The position numbers and the translations under genes are program-made. Below the pieces are notes generated by a model. That model was not told the DNA's origin and searched no databases. It was given only the letters and a program-made list of their open reading frames with translations. A stretch of DNA of 41,986 nt, from positions 1-41,986 of the forward strand of contig JAMCPS010000095.1 of NCBI GenBank assembly GCA_023379705.1, written 5' to 3'. This document shows positions 24,630 to 32,388 of the stretch, piece after piece. This stretch comes from Campylobacterota bacterium (GTDB lineage Bacteria; Campylobacterota; Campylobacteria; Campylobacterales; Sulfurimonadaceae). How positions within the stretch are numbered: the first letter of the stretch is position 1; the number at the start of each line of letters is the position of its first letter.

Positions 24630-25946
24630 ATGAAAACAAAACTGTTTAAGGGTATAAATGCTGTTGACACTAAAAAGATTTTTATGGAATCTTTGACGCC
24701 TAATCAGCAATGGTATGGAAAATTATTATATGGAATTAGAGAAGGCTGGATAAAAAATGGGTGTAACATTACTGAGATACTTATTCAGGAAATGCAACCT
24801 ATTTCCATAGCTGTTTTGAAAGCTTATTTGCCATGTCCGGTTAGATTTGATGATGATGAATTTCTACCAACAAAAGGTCAAATTCTAGGGGTTGTAGAAC
24901 GTTTTACTGAGATTTCCCCTGGCAATAATGGTGAAGCGCTGATAGGAAATTCAATAGATTTTGCTTTTCAAGTATTTGGGCTTGGGATTTTCCGTAATAA
25001 CTTTTCCTTTTCTAATAATGGCTGTACATTGTCTATTCGATATCTACCACATGAAGTCCCAAAACTTGAAGATGTAGGGTATCCAGATATATATCGCAAT
25101 TATTTAAAAAATATAATTGAAAAGGTTGCAATTAAATCTCCTCCTCCTGTAGGTGAATATTACATACAATGTGGAGAGGGAGTTAACCCTATCGATGTTC
25201 AAAAACCGGTTATTACGACAATAAATACTCAAGTACCTCGATCTGGTGGGGGATTGATTCTACATATTGGGCCAACCGGGTCTGGAAAAACAACTGCAAT
25301 GGCTGCTGAAGTGGGGCATATTGCAGATCAGACAGCAGCATTGATATTAACATATGAAGATCCAATTGAATTTTCTTTCGTTGGGACGACTTCGCCTGTT
25401 TCTTCATTTGAGCTTGGGCGTGATATTAAAGAAAATGAGGATTTTACTCTTCCAGAAATGGTAAGACGGCACTCATTACGAAAAAATCCTGCAGTGATTA
25501 TGTTTGGAGAGATGAGAACATCCGAACAAATGCGGATGGTAGTTGATATGGCGAATTCTGGGCACTGGGTACTTGCATCAATGCATGGGCAGTCTGTATT
25601 GGAGGCAGTTGGTGTTTTAGCATCCATATATAAAGATGAACCATATGTCCTTGCTAATTCATTAAAAGCTGCAGTAGCACATAGGCTTGCCACGAATCAG
25701 CAAGGAAATGTTATCCCTCTTTTTGAGATATTTATACCAGATGATGTGAGAACTACAGCTCTTGCAAAAGGGAACCTGGATGAAATAAAAAGAACATTTA
25801 AAGAAGGATTAGGGGATCAGTCTGTTACATTTGAACAGTCGATTGAATTCCTAGTGCGTAATAATAAAATTACTATGATGGAAAAGGATCGTATACGAAA
25901 AATGGCATTAGGAAACATTAAAACAGTAGGAGAAAAAAATGTCTGA
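24630..25946 (+). CDS. PilT/DotB/TraJ-family secretion ATPase
   Basis: The 438-residue ATPase has a Walker A Gly-Pro-Thr-Gly-Ser-Gly-Lys-Thr-Thr near 214-222, Glu-Asp-Pro-Ile-Glu-Phe near 242-247, a Walker B region with Gly-Glu-Met-Arg and a His box Ala-Ser-Met-His. It could be the retraction ATPase of the pilus (PilT) or the DotB/TraJ ATPase of a type IVB secretion system, which belongs to the same family. Given that the other secretion genes look Dot/IncI-like, DotB/TraJ is at least as likely. AAGGA lies 8 nt before the ATG. Confidence 0.8.
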   Translation: MKTKLFKGINAVDTKKIFMESLTPNQQWYGKLLYGIREGWIKNGCNITEILIQEMQPISIAVLKAYLPCPVRFDDDEFLPTKGQILGVVERFTEISPGNNGEALIGNSIDFAFQVFGLGIFRNNFSFSNNGCTLSIRYLPHEVPKLEDVGYPDIYRNYLKNIIEKVAIKSPPPVGEYYIQCGEGVNPIDVQKPVITTINTQVPRSGGGLILHIGPTGSGKTTAMAAEVGHIADQTAALILTYEDPIEFSFVGTTSPVSSFELGRDIKENEDFTLPEMVRRHSLRKNPAVIMFGEMRTSEQMRMVVDMANSGHWVLASMHGQSVLEAVGVLASIYKDEPYVLANSLKAAVAHRLATNQQGNVIPLFEIFIPDDVRTTALAKGNLDEIKRTFKEGLGDQSVTFEQSIEFLVRNNKITMMEKDRIRKMALGNIKTVGEKNV

Positions 25947-26223
25947 AAATAACAATAGCTATTTAAATGAAAAAACAAAAAAAACTTTCGAATTACCACT
26001 AAAAATTTTATGCAGATGGCTGAAAATGTTAAAAGATAAAACAGGAAATAAGGACATAGAACATGCTCTTAGAACGATTCAGTTTGTTGCTATAACCGAT
26101 GAAGAAAGAGAAATTGTATCAACTATTCGTCAGCTATATATTGCAGAAATGAATGGTGATTTAAACCCACCGCCATCCATGAGAGAAATTTACGAGTTCA
26201 TTGACGATTATTTTAAAGAATGA
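25939..26223 (+). CDS. 94-residue soluble helical protein, unknown
   Basis: Not recognised. The protein is charged, predicted mostly helical and without signal peptide or membrane segment. It overlaps the ATPase gene by 8 nt and the following lytic transglycosylase gene by an ATGA, so all three are translated as one unit. A small adaptor for the secretion ATPase is possible but unsupported. Confidence 0.5.
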   Translation: MSENNNSYLNEKTKKTFELPLKILCRWLKMLKDKTGNKDIEHALRTIQFVAITDEEREIVSTIRQLYIAEMNGDLNPPPSMREIYEFIDDYFKE

Positions 26224-26792
26224 AACAGCTACTTCTGTTATTACTTCTTGGACTTTCCTTGTTCGGAAACCAATTATATGTTGAAAAACATTTTTTGGAT
26301 GGGACAAGAAACCATCCAAAAGTTAATCCTGGATTGATGAAAATCATTTCATTGGCTGAATCTAGTGGAAAAGCCAATACTATTGCTTTTTTAGCAGAGC
26401 CAGAAAAAGCAGAGCCGGCAAATAGATTGTTATCGCACTATGGTATATCATATAAAGTTAGTGCATATGATGCAAAGCGTTACAGCTTCAGTGTTTGGCC
26501 ATCTTATGATCAGGCAAGAGGTGTTTTTGCAATTTTACGTAATGCAAAAATAAAAAGTTATGACATTGGATTGGTTCAGGTAAATAGTCTAAATGCTCAG
26601 AGAAATGGGTGGGATGAGATAAAACTGTTGACCGATTTATCATACAATATTGACAAAGGTGCAATAATTTTGAGCGACTGCATATCTGCTAATTCAACAC
26701 CTGAACGCTATATTGAGTGTTACAATAAAGGAACTCATAAGGAATACAGCTATTCTTATTATCAGCGAATATTTGCGCTTTTAAAGCGATAA
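26220..26792 (+). CDS. lytic transglycosylase (IncI PilT-like), second copy
   Basis: The 190-residue protein has a signal peptide of nine leucines or related residues. Catalytic Glu47 lies in Leu-Ala-Glu-Ser-Ser-Gly-Lys, followed by Gly-Leu-Val-Gln-Val-Asn-Ser and Cys-Tyr-Asn-Lys-Gly. It is a paralogue of the 3191-3892 product without the C-terminal extension. In R64 the PilT lytic transglycosylase belongs to the pilus operon, which fits this position, while the first copy would serve the secretion channel. Confidence 0.85.
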   Translation: MKQLLLLLLLGLSLFGNQLYVEKHFLDGTRNHPKVNPGLMKIISLAESSGKANTIAFLAEPEKAEPANRLLSHYGISYKVSAYDAKRYSFSVWPSYDQARGVFAILRNAKIKSYDIGLVQVNSLNAQRNGWDEIKLLTDLSYNIDKGAIILSDCISANSTPERYIECYNKGTHKEYSYSYYQRIFALLKR

Positions 26793-26808
26793 AAAACAGA
26801 AAATAAAG

Positions 26809-26814
26809 TATAAT
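26809..26814 (+). promoter_or_regulatory. -10 box (TATAAT) upstream of the recombinase operon
   Basis: TATAAT in an AT-rich 54-nt gap, 32 nt before ATG 26847, which has AAAGGAAAGG as ribosome site. It could give the 26847 gene, the AAA+ ATPase and the recombinase their own transcription. Confidence 0.45.
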
Positions 26815-26846
26815 AAATTTATACGAAAAGGAAAGGTGCAAAAGAC

Positions 26847-27179
26847 ATGGCTAAAAAAGCCCCGCTAAGCGGCTCTAATCTTGAGCAAGACTTTAATAGT
26901 ATTGTTGATCAGGTGCTTGCTAAAAACCAAAATAAGAAGATGTTGAAATCTGCGCTTTGGCAGAAACTTGATTCATTAAAAGAGGGTATTAAGCGTCTCC
27001 GCCAAGAAAATGTCCCCTATAAAAATATTGTTCAGATTATTGGTGATGTCACAGAGCGTCACGGGGAACGTCTTAAAGTTAGTGAACAAACGCTACGGGC
27101 TTTCTGTCAAGAAGCGCTTGACCTTCCTAAAGTTTACCGAAAACAGGTTAGTAAAACCGATGAGAATACTGAGAAGTAA
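26847..27179 (+). CDS. small basic protein, putative HTH DNA-binding
   Basis: The 110-residue Lys-rich soluble protein has a helical core: Leu-Lys-Glu-Gly-Ile-Lys-Arg-Leu-Arg-Gln, then Tyr-Lys-Asn-Ile-Val-Gln-Ile-Ile and Val-Ser-Glu-Gln-Thr-Leu-Arg-Ala-Phe-Cys. The spacing resembles a helix-turn-helix of plasmid accessory proteins. No family was recognised. Its position ahead of the recombinase makes it a candidate regulator or accessory factor. Confidence 0.5.
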   Translation: MAKKAPLSGSNLEQDFNSIVDQVLAKNQNKKMLKSALWQKLDSLKEGIKRLRQENVPYKNIVQIIGDVTERHGERLKVSEQTLRAFCQEALDLPKVYRKQVSKTDENTEK

Positions 27180-27207
27180 TCTTTAAAAGTGTAGAAAAAG
27201 AGAGGGC

Positions 27208-28356
27208 TTGGATTTGTTATGGTTTATAGCAAGTTGCAATTCTCACTATTCAAGTATAGGCGATCTTAAAACAGTATATAAGCTAAAAGAAATATATATT
27301 CTCCCAACGGACGAACAAATTCGTGTCAGCGTTGGGAATGATGATATTGGTTTCATGGCACCTTATTATCCAGAAAAAAAAATCAAACCACTTTTTGTTA
27401 TTAAAGAGCTTGACAATGCAAACGGTATTTTAACTAGGCAAGAAAAGCTCTACGGCGTTAGCGAAGAAAAAGCTATTTATGATCGTCTATACTTGAATAG
27501 TGAAACGCCTAAAATATCATTTAGGGATATTGGCGGAGCTGAACGGTTAAAGAGTTGGGCCGGAGAAGTACGTACTTCGTTAGCCAAGGGTAAAACAGTA
27601 AAAGGGGCATTTCTTATTGGTCCTACCGGATCCGGTAAGACACGTTTCGTAGAGGCATTTGCAGGTCAGTTTCAAAGAACGCTTCTGATGCTTAATCTCC
27701 CTATGATTATGGAAATGGATAATCCCATCGAGCGTCTATGGACCACTTTTTCCTATCTTGAAAAAATGTCTACCGCAGGAAAAAAGTTTGTTCTGCTTGC
27801 CGATGAATTTGAAAAAATGGTTGACGTAAAAGAGGGAAGTCCTATTCAAAAACAATTCCTCGGTCAGATGTTAACTATTCTAAATGATATGAATGAACCT
27901 AATGGTTTTAAGATCGATGCGATTATTTTTGCAACAGCCAATAATCTATCGGTTATCCTAGACAACAACCCTGAATTATTGCGTCATGGTCGTTGGTCGG
28001 CTAAATTCTTTTTGAATTACCCTTTAAAAAAAGAAGCAATTGGAATCTATAGATTATACGCTCAAATTTACCAAGTTAGACAGTTTCAAAGCGATGATGC
28101 ACTGTTCGAACTTTATTCAAAAGTAGATACTATTTATAAAAATGACAATAAACAAGCGCACAGATCAGTATATTCACCAGCAGAGATTAATGCGCTAATG
28201 GAACGCTTCAGCACAAAAGCTGATGCTTCTGGCGGGGTATTGTCCCCATTACAAATAGACGAGATCATCAAGTTGGTGATACCTATTCAAAAAACTGCCT
28301 CAGTGGGAGTTGGGCAGCAATTGAAAGATGCGGAGCTTGGATTCGAAGAATGTTGA
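27208..28356 (+). CDS. AAA+ ATPase
   Basis: The 382-residue protein has an N-terminal domain of about 105 residues. The AAA module begins Phe-Arg-Asp-Ile-Gly-Gly-Ala, with Walker A Gly-Pro-Thr-Gly-Ser-Gly-Lys-Thr near 138-145, Walker B Phe-Val-Leu-Leu-Ala-Asp-Glu-Phe near 194-201 and a sensor-like Ala-Thr-Ala-Asn-Asn. This resembles classical AAA proteins (FtsH/Cdc48 type) that remodel or unfold proteins. The start is uncertain: TTG 27208 or TTG 27214, both after GAGAGGG; no ATG is well placed. Its end lies 25 nt before the preferred recombinase start. Confidence 0.72.
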   Translation: MDLLWFIASCNSHYSSIGDLKTVYKLKEIYILPTDEQIRVSVGNDDIGFMAPYYPEKKIKPLFVIKELDNANGILTRQEKLYGVSEEKAIYDRLYLNSETPKISFRDIGGAERLKSWAGEVRTSLAKGKTVKGAFLIGPTGSGKTRFVEAFAGQFQRTLLMLNLPMIMEMDNPIERLWTTFSYLEKMSTAGKKFVLLADEFEKMVDVKEGSPIQKQFLGQMLTILNDMNEPNGFKIDAIIFATANNLSVILDNNPELLRHGRWSAKFFLNYPLKKEAIGIYRLYAQIYQVRQFQSDDALFELYSKVDTIYKNDNKQAHRSVYSPAEINALMERFSTKADASGGVLSPLQIDEIIKLVIPIQKTASVGVGQQLKDAELGFEEC

Positions 28357-28381
28357 TTTTTGCGGAGAATCGATAACTGCA

Positions 28382-29533
28382 ATGATCAATAATGTTTGCG
28401 AGATATCTCCTTTATCAGAAGCATTGTCGCAGTACCTTCGGCTGGTTACACCGTTAAAGAAGGGTAAGAATCAGGAGTTTTATCGAGCAAAACCGCTGAT
28501 TGCATTTTTTCAAGATACACCCTTGAAAGAATTAAATTCTTTACAGGTTGCTGCGTATCGTGATAAACGATTAGCAGACCCTCACCCTAAAAATCAAAAA
28601 AAGACACTTTCGGGCAGTACTGTAAAACTAGAGATGATGTTATTGTCTCATCTTTTTACGGTTGCCGCTTCAGAGTGGGGAATAGAGATTGACAATCCTG
28701 TAACGAAAGTGAGAAAACCAAAGCCTCCTCCCGGAAGAAGTAGGAGACTCACCAAAAGGGAGAATACGCTCTTATTGCGAAAAGCGTATTCTCATCCAAA
28801 TGAGGAGCTTTATCCGGTTATTGTTATAGCTCTTGAAACGGCGATGAGACAAGGGGAGATTATTGGTCTAAGATGGGAACATATTAGTTGGAAAAAAAGA
28901 GTTGCACATCTTCCGTATACTAAGAATGGTACTATGCGGGATGTCCCTTTGTCTAATAATGCAATTTATGTTTTAAAACATATACTAAAACCAAAAAATG
29001 AGGGGAAGGTGTTTCAATATTCCCAGTCCGGAATTAAAAGTACATGGAGATGTTTGGTTAAATCTGCTGGTATTGAAGATTTCCATTTTCATGATCTGAG
29101 ACATGAAGCGATATCGAGACTTTTTGAAAAAGGGTTAGATATGCTGGAAGTCTCTACAATATCCGGGCATAAGAGTTTGTCGATGCTCAAGCGGTATACC
29201 CATTTACAAGCGTATAAGCTTGTATCAAAACTGGATCCTAAGAAAAAACGTAAAAAAGCGAATGCCCCTCAAGAAGTGAGAGACTTTATGATTGCCTATC
29301 CGGCAATCATGGAAAAAAGAACAAAAAAGTGTACTATCGATTTTTATGATTTTGTTGGGTTGAGGATCACTGCAAGAAATTGTGATGATGCTATGGCCGA
29401 GGCAAAAAATCAACTACTTAGAAAGATTGTAATGTTTTTACATAATAATGAAAAACCTCCAAAGCCAACCTTGAATTTTGAAGAGATTGAAATAGGCAAG
29501 CGTGATTCGATTAGTATGATATCCCCTCTGTAA
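28382..29533 (+). CDS. rci: shufflon-specific tyrosine recombinase (Rci-like)
   Basis: The 383-residue tyrosine recombinase has Arg156 (Met-Arg-Gln-Gly-Glu), His237-x-x-Arg240 (His-Asp-Leu-Arg-His), His263 (Ser-Gly-His-Lys) and nucleophile Tyr272. An N-terminal SAM-like core-binding domain is present (Ala-Leu-Ser-Gln-Tyr-Leu...Gln-Glu-Phe-Tyr-Arg). About 111 residues follow the tyrosine. In R64 Rci such a C-terminal extension controls sfx recognition and restricts recombination to inverted sites. The gene ends 32 bp before the first sfx-like repeat, as rci does in R64. ATG 28382 is preferred; an in-frame ATG at 28328 would overlap the ATPase gene. Confidence 0.88.
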   Translation: MINNVCEISPLSEALSQYLRLVTPLKKGKNQEFYRAKPLIAFFQDTPLKELNSLQVAAYRDKRLADPHPKNQKKTLSGSTVKLEMMLLSHLFTVAASEWGIEIDNPVTKVRKPKPPPGRSRRLTKRENTLLLRKAYSHPNEELYPVIVIALETAMRQGEIIGLRWEHISWKKRVAHLPYTKNGTMRDVPLSNNAIYVLKHILKPKNEGKVFQYSQSGIKSTWRCLVKSAGIEDFHFHDLRHEAISRLFEKGLDMLEVSTISGHKSLSMLKRYTHLQAYKLVSKLDPKKKRKKANAPQEVRDFMIAYPAIMEKRTKKCTIDFYDFVGLRITARNCDDAMAEAKNQLLRKIVMFLHNNEKPPKPTLNFEEIEIGKRDSISMISPL

Positions 29534-29565
29534 TGGAAGTTATTTAATACCGTATTATTATATAA

Positions 29566-29584
29566 TTGCCAATCCGGTATATGG
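29566..29584 (+). repeat. sfx-like site 1
   Basis: TTGCCAATCCGGTATATGG; leftmost site, 32 bp after the recombinase gene. The variable triplet encodes Ile. Confidence 0.93.
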
Positions 29585-29940
29585 GTGGCAAGTGGGGGAG
29601 GTGGTGCGGGAACCGTCATAGAACCAGCTTGCTCCTCTGAAGCAAGCTGGGGAGCGTGTACGCCACCGTCTTGTCCTGTAGGATGGACTGATGCGGGTAC
29701 AATCTCATTTCAAATGACTGCTGGCAATGTTGCGGGGGTGTGGGGAAAATATTCTCGGTATTGTTCAACAACTACAACCTATAAATTGATTGAACCTGCC
29801 TGTTCCAATGCGGGTGGTTTCGGCTGCGTTCCCCCAGTCTGTCCTATAGGATGGACTGATTTGAATATTATTTCAATATATGGATCGGCTGCAAGTAACG
29901 GAGGGGTATTTCGTAAAGATTATCGGCATTGCATTAAATA
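29566..29940 (+). CDS. silent shufflon cassette 1 (two CPxGW modules)
   Basis: The frame Cys-Gln-Ser-Gly-Ile-Trp continues through Gly-rich residues. Two similar modules follow, each with Pro-Ala-Cys-Ser, then Cys-Pro-Val/Ile-Gly-Trp-Thr-Asp and a closing Tyr-Cys or His-Cys; the cassette ends Cys-Ile-Lys. It has no start codon context or ribosome site of its own and can be expressed only after inversion joins it to the constant region. The internal duplication and paired cysteines suggest a disulfide-bonded adhesin tip. Confidence 0.82.
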
Positions 29941-29945
29941 GCCGA

Positions 29946-29964
29946 TTGCCAATCCGGTGTTTGG
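29946..29964 (+). repeat. sfx-like site 2
   Basis: TTGCCAATCCGGTGTTTGG; 5 nt after the stop of cassette 1. Confidence 0.93.
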
Positions 29965-30273
29965 GCAGCGGTTGGCGGGGGAAGAAATTTAGCAATACTC
30001 TATCTTAGAAGGAGTGTCCTGGCTGGCGATCCGGCTTTTTGCCCAGTTTCATGGAACCAAATCTATTATGCAAATGTTCAAAATGTAGCTCAGAATAATT
30101 ATGAAAGGACATGTGTCGCACCAAGCAGTTCATGTTCAACTCTGTATATGACAAGAACTGTTTATAGTGGTATTCCGGATCTTTGCCCAATTGGTTGGCT
30201 GGAAGCTGACATGGCGAATGTCCAAACAGGATCTTATAACAACTTTGTACGTAGCTGCATCAAATGTAATTAG
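29946..30273 (+). CDS. silent shufflon cassette 2 (two CPxGW modules)
   Basis: Reading from the site: Cys-Gln-Ser-Gly-Val-Trp, then modules with Phe-Cys-Pro-Val-Ser-Trp and Leu-Cys-Pro-Ile-Gly-Trp, ending Arg-Ser-Cys-Ile-Lys-Cys-Asn and TAG. It contains no plausible initiation site, so it is missed when only start-to-stop frames are listed. Same module type as cassettes 1, 9 and 12. Confidence 0.82.
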
Positions 30274-30277
30274 CCGA

Positions 30278-30296
30278 TTGCCAATCCGGTGTGTGG
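30278..30296 (+). repeat. sfx-like site 3
   Basis: TTGCCAATCCGGTGTGTGG. Confidence 0.93.
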
Positions 30297-30608
30297 AAGA
30301 AAGCTGGAGGTAGTGGGGCTATAACAACAGGGGTAATTGCCGATTATGCGGGGAGGCAAACGATTGGACTATTAAGTGGCTCTACACCATGTATTCAACC
30401 AGAGACAAATTGTAGGGACTATGGAGTGGATTCTGTAGGTAATTTGTCATATCGAAATGGAACTGGAGTCACTGTAGTATCTGGAACACTCGGCACTTGT
30501 TGGTGGCAAACGGGGACGGTAGCACGATGCAGTGATGGCTCCAATTTATATTATATTTCACATGTAGGTATTATGCTAAACAGCGTGATGTATTATTGGG
30601 CTAACTAG
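30278..30608 (+). CDS. silent shufflon cassette 3
   Basis: Opens Cys-Gln-Ser-Gly-Val-Trp-Lys-Lys-Ala-Gly-Gly-Ser-Gly and ends Tyr-Tyr-Trp-Ala-Asn. It has four cysteines after the site (Pro-Cys-Ile, Asn-Cys-Arg, Thr-Cys-Trp-Trp, Arg-Cys-Ser) but no CPxGW module, so it encodes a different fold from cassettes 1 and 2. Confidence 0.8.
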
Positions 30609-30612
30609 CCGA

Positions 30613-30631
30613 TTGCCAATCCGGTGTGTGG
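30613..30631 (+). repeat. sfx-like site 4
   Basis: TTGCCAATCCGGTGTGTGG; identical to site 3. Confidence 0.93.
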
Positions 30632-30970
30632 ACTTCGGTTGGTGGAGGCGGAGCGTTGGGGTTAAGTCTTGATGATGCAGTGAATAAAGAAACTTTTGGG
30701 GAGACCGCTGGGACTCCATACCCATGCGACACCAACTGTAATCTTAATTCTATAAAATTTAGAGTAATAAAATCTGGAAGTGATTTTATTTTACAGGGGG
30801 CAAGACTATTCGAAGTAGGTACATGGTCGAATTTTACTAACGCTTGTATTGCTCCAATTAACACTTCAAATCTTTGTACTGGTAACGGGTCTATTACGTG
30901 GAGTAATTTTATAATTAATATCGTAGGTGTTAGCTTTTCTACCTCCTACACTAGCCCTTGGCGCCCTTAA
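30613..30970 (+). CDS. silent shufflon cassette 4
   Basis: Opens Cys-Gln-Ser-Gly-Val-Trp-Thr-Ser-Val-Gly-Gly-Gly-Gly and ends Ser-Pro-Trp-Arg-Pro. It contains Pro-Cys-Asp-Thr-Asn-Cys, similar to a motif in cassette 3 (Pro-Cys-Ile...Asn-Cys), so cassettes 3 and 4 may share a fold. The stop abuts the next site. Confidence 0.8.
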
Positions 30971-30989
30971 TTGCCAATCCGGAGTGTGG
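30971..30989 (+). repeat. sfx-like site 5
   Basis: TTGCCAATCCGGAGTGTGG; position 13 is A instead of T, which keeps the Gly codon. Confidence 0.92.
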
Positions 30990-31265
30990 AGTATTCCATT
31001 AACAAGTGGATCGCCAATTGATACAAACTCAGGACTTTTAAACAATGCTTGTTACTATACGAATTCAATATATGTTGCTTTTAAAAGAATAGGAGGAATT
31101 GTATATGGGAGATATTACAGGCCAAATACTGGAATTGATTCCGGATGGCAATCTTTAGCTTTTATCCCGGAAACAGGGTTTGTTGTTAAACAAAATGCAG
31201 GATCTTTTTTTGGGTTACAAATAATATCAACTTCAGCATGGGGATGTATGGCTTACGTTCCATAG
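30971..31265 (+). CDS. silent shufflon cassette 5
   Basis: Opens Cys-Gln-Ser-Gly-Val-Trp-Ser-Ile-Pro-Leu and ends Gly-Cys-Met-Ala-Tyr-Val-Pro. It lacks the usual Gly-Gly stretch after the site. Aromatic-rich (Tyr-Gly-Arg-Tyr-Tyr) with two cysteines beyond the site; the stop touches the next site. Confidence 0.8.
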
Positions 31266-31284
31266 TTGCCAATCCGGTAGTTGG
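31266..31284 (+). repeat. sfx-like site 6
   Basis: TTGCCAATCCGGTAGTTGG. Confidence 0.93.
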
Positions 31285-31539
31285 AAGTCTGTATCCGGGG
31301 GAAATTCTTGCTGGCAAACATTATCTACTGGATTTGTTGATTTACCTTTAAATTGCTTCGGCTCAACAGCAGCGATTGTTGCTAATAATTCTATTTGTGT
31401 TGGGCAGAATTCAGCAACATTTAGAACAACAGGGAGAATAACCAACGGCTCACTTGTTTTAAGATATGATAACGGTGGAGCCACAGCAAGTTCTCTTGTT
31501 GGCGCAATGGCTCCAGCAAACTTCTATCCATGCCCATAG
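31266..31539 (+). CDS. silent shufflon cassette 6 (shortest complete)
   Basis: Opens Cys-Gln-Ser-Gly-Ser-Trp-Lys-Ser-Val-Ser-Gly-Gly and ends Phe-Tyr-Pro-Cys-Pro. About 91 codons. The first 11 residues are nearly the same as cassette 7, pointing to duplication or conversion at the site end. Confidence 0.8.
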
Positions 31540-31558
31540 TTGCCAATCCGGTACGTGG
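31540..31558 (+). repeat. sfx-like site 7
   Basis: TTGCCAATCCGGTACGTGG. Confidence 0.93.
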
Positions 31559-31888
31559 AAGTCTGTATCTGGCGGGGGCAGTTGCCCGACAGGAAGCACC
31601 TTAATAAGTTCCATACAACTTTGTGTTGATTCAATGGGAGTGAAATTTGATGTTACTTTTATAGCGGCTGGTGAATATTGTGCGAATAAGGGATTAAAAA
31701 TACCGAGCATGGGGCAACTCGATAGTATGAACTCGATACAAGCATCAATTCCAGGTTGGGTTGGAGGTCAGCTTTGGATTGATGCTCTGCCTGCACCTAC
31801 ACAAGGGATGGTGTCTTGCAATCTTCCAAATTATTGTGGTATGTCTATTTATACGAGTGCAGGCAATTCCGTATTTTGTGTAAAATAG
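31540..31888 (+). CDS. silent shufflon cassette 7
   Basis: Opens Cys-Gln-Ser-Gly-Thr-Trp-Lys-Ser-Val-Ser-Gly-Gly-Gly and ends Ser-Val-Phe-Cys-Val-Lys. The middle (Tyr-Cys-Ala-Asn-Lys-Gly-Leu-Lys-Ile-Pro-Ser-Met-Gly-Gln-Leu) and the end (Cys...Gly-Met...Phe-Cys) recall C-type-lectin-like folds seen at the tips of phage and pilus adhesins. That is a tentative reading. Confidence 0.78.
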
Positions 31889-31892
31889 CCAA

Positions 31893-31911
31893 TTGCCAAT
31901 CCGGAACTTGG
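31893..31911 (+). repeat. sfx-like site 8
   Basis: TTGCCAATCCGGAACTTGG; the last rightward site. Confidence 0.92.
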
Positions 31912-32253
31912 GGGAAGCCTACGTCAGGCGCAGGCGCGGTATCCAATGCACAGTGGTCTTCCACTTATGATGGTTTGTGTACTGTAAAAATTTATGCGGG
32001 TTCGAGTCAATGGAATCAGCTTTGCTATGACGGTGCGACTAACCATATCGGTGTGTATCTTTGGTATCCAACAATTACCACTCTTTATTGGTCAAAGCCC
32101 CTTGGCTTTAATTGTGCTTCTGCAAGTAGTAATGGACGGTGTGATGATGTTGGTGGATCAGGAGGGGTAGGAAATGCATATTTAATTCCTACCCCTACAG
32201 GGATTAAAGACAATTGGCCAAATAGCTCTACACCAATCTATCCATGGCAGTAA
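31893..32253 (+). CDS. silent shufflon cassette 8
   Basis: Opens Cys-Gln-Ser-Gly-Thr-Trp-Gly-Lys-Pro and ends Pro-Ile-Tyr-Pro-Trp-Gln. Clearly related to cassette 10 on the opposite strand (Trp-Ser-Ser-x-Tyr-x-Gly, Ile-Lys/Val-Tyr, Phe-Asn-Cys-Ala). After the stop the sequence reads GCCGGTGTAATC, which may be a collapsed site, and then meets the tail of cassette 9. Confidence 0.8.
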
Positions 32254-32264
32254 GCCGGTGTAAT

Positions 32265-32388
32265 CTAGTTACATTTATAACAACTTGTCCATGTATTCGA
32301 CCATGCTCCGTAGCTTCCCACGTAATGCTTTAAAAAACCTACCGGACAAGTTGGACCGGATTCATAATTCCTTCTAACAAAGGTAACT
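32265..32388 (-). pseudogene. remnant of a shufflon cassette (cassette 9 tail)
   Basis: On the minus strand a frame without a site or start reads Arg-Arg-Asn-Tyr-Glu-Ser-Gly-Pro-Thr-Cys-Pro-Val-Gly-Phe and ends Ser-Cys-Tyr-Lys-Cys-Asn and TAG. It is the last CPxGW module of a cassette like 2 and 12 whose first part and sfx have been lost. It directly follows the stop of cassette 10. Confidence 0.7.

Noticed and set aside
29566-32253. Integron gene-cassette array
   Set aside because: Cassettes have no attC-like palindromes and no start codons, and the recombinase has the Rci arrangement rather than an IntI signature. The frame runs through the repeat from a shared N-terminus.
29585-32253. Separate genes starting at GTG, TTG or ATG within each + cassette
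   Set aside because: None has a ribosome site, and the frame in each case extends back through the site as Cys-Gln-Ser-Gly-x-Trp. They are better read as silent C-terminal segments.
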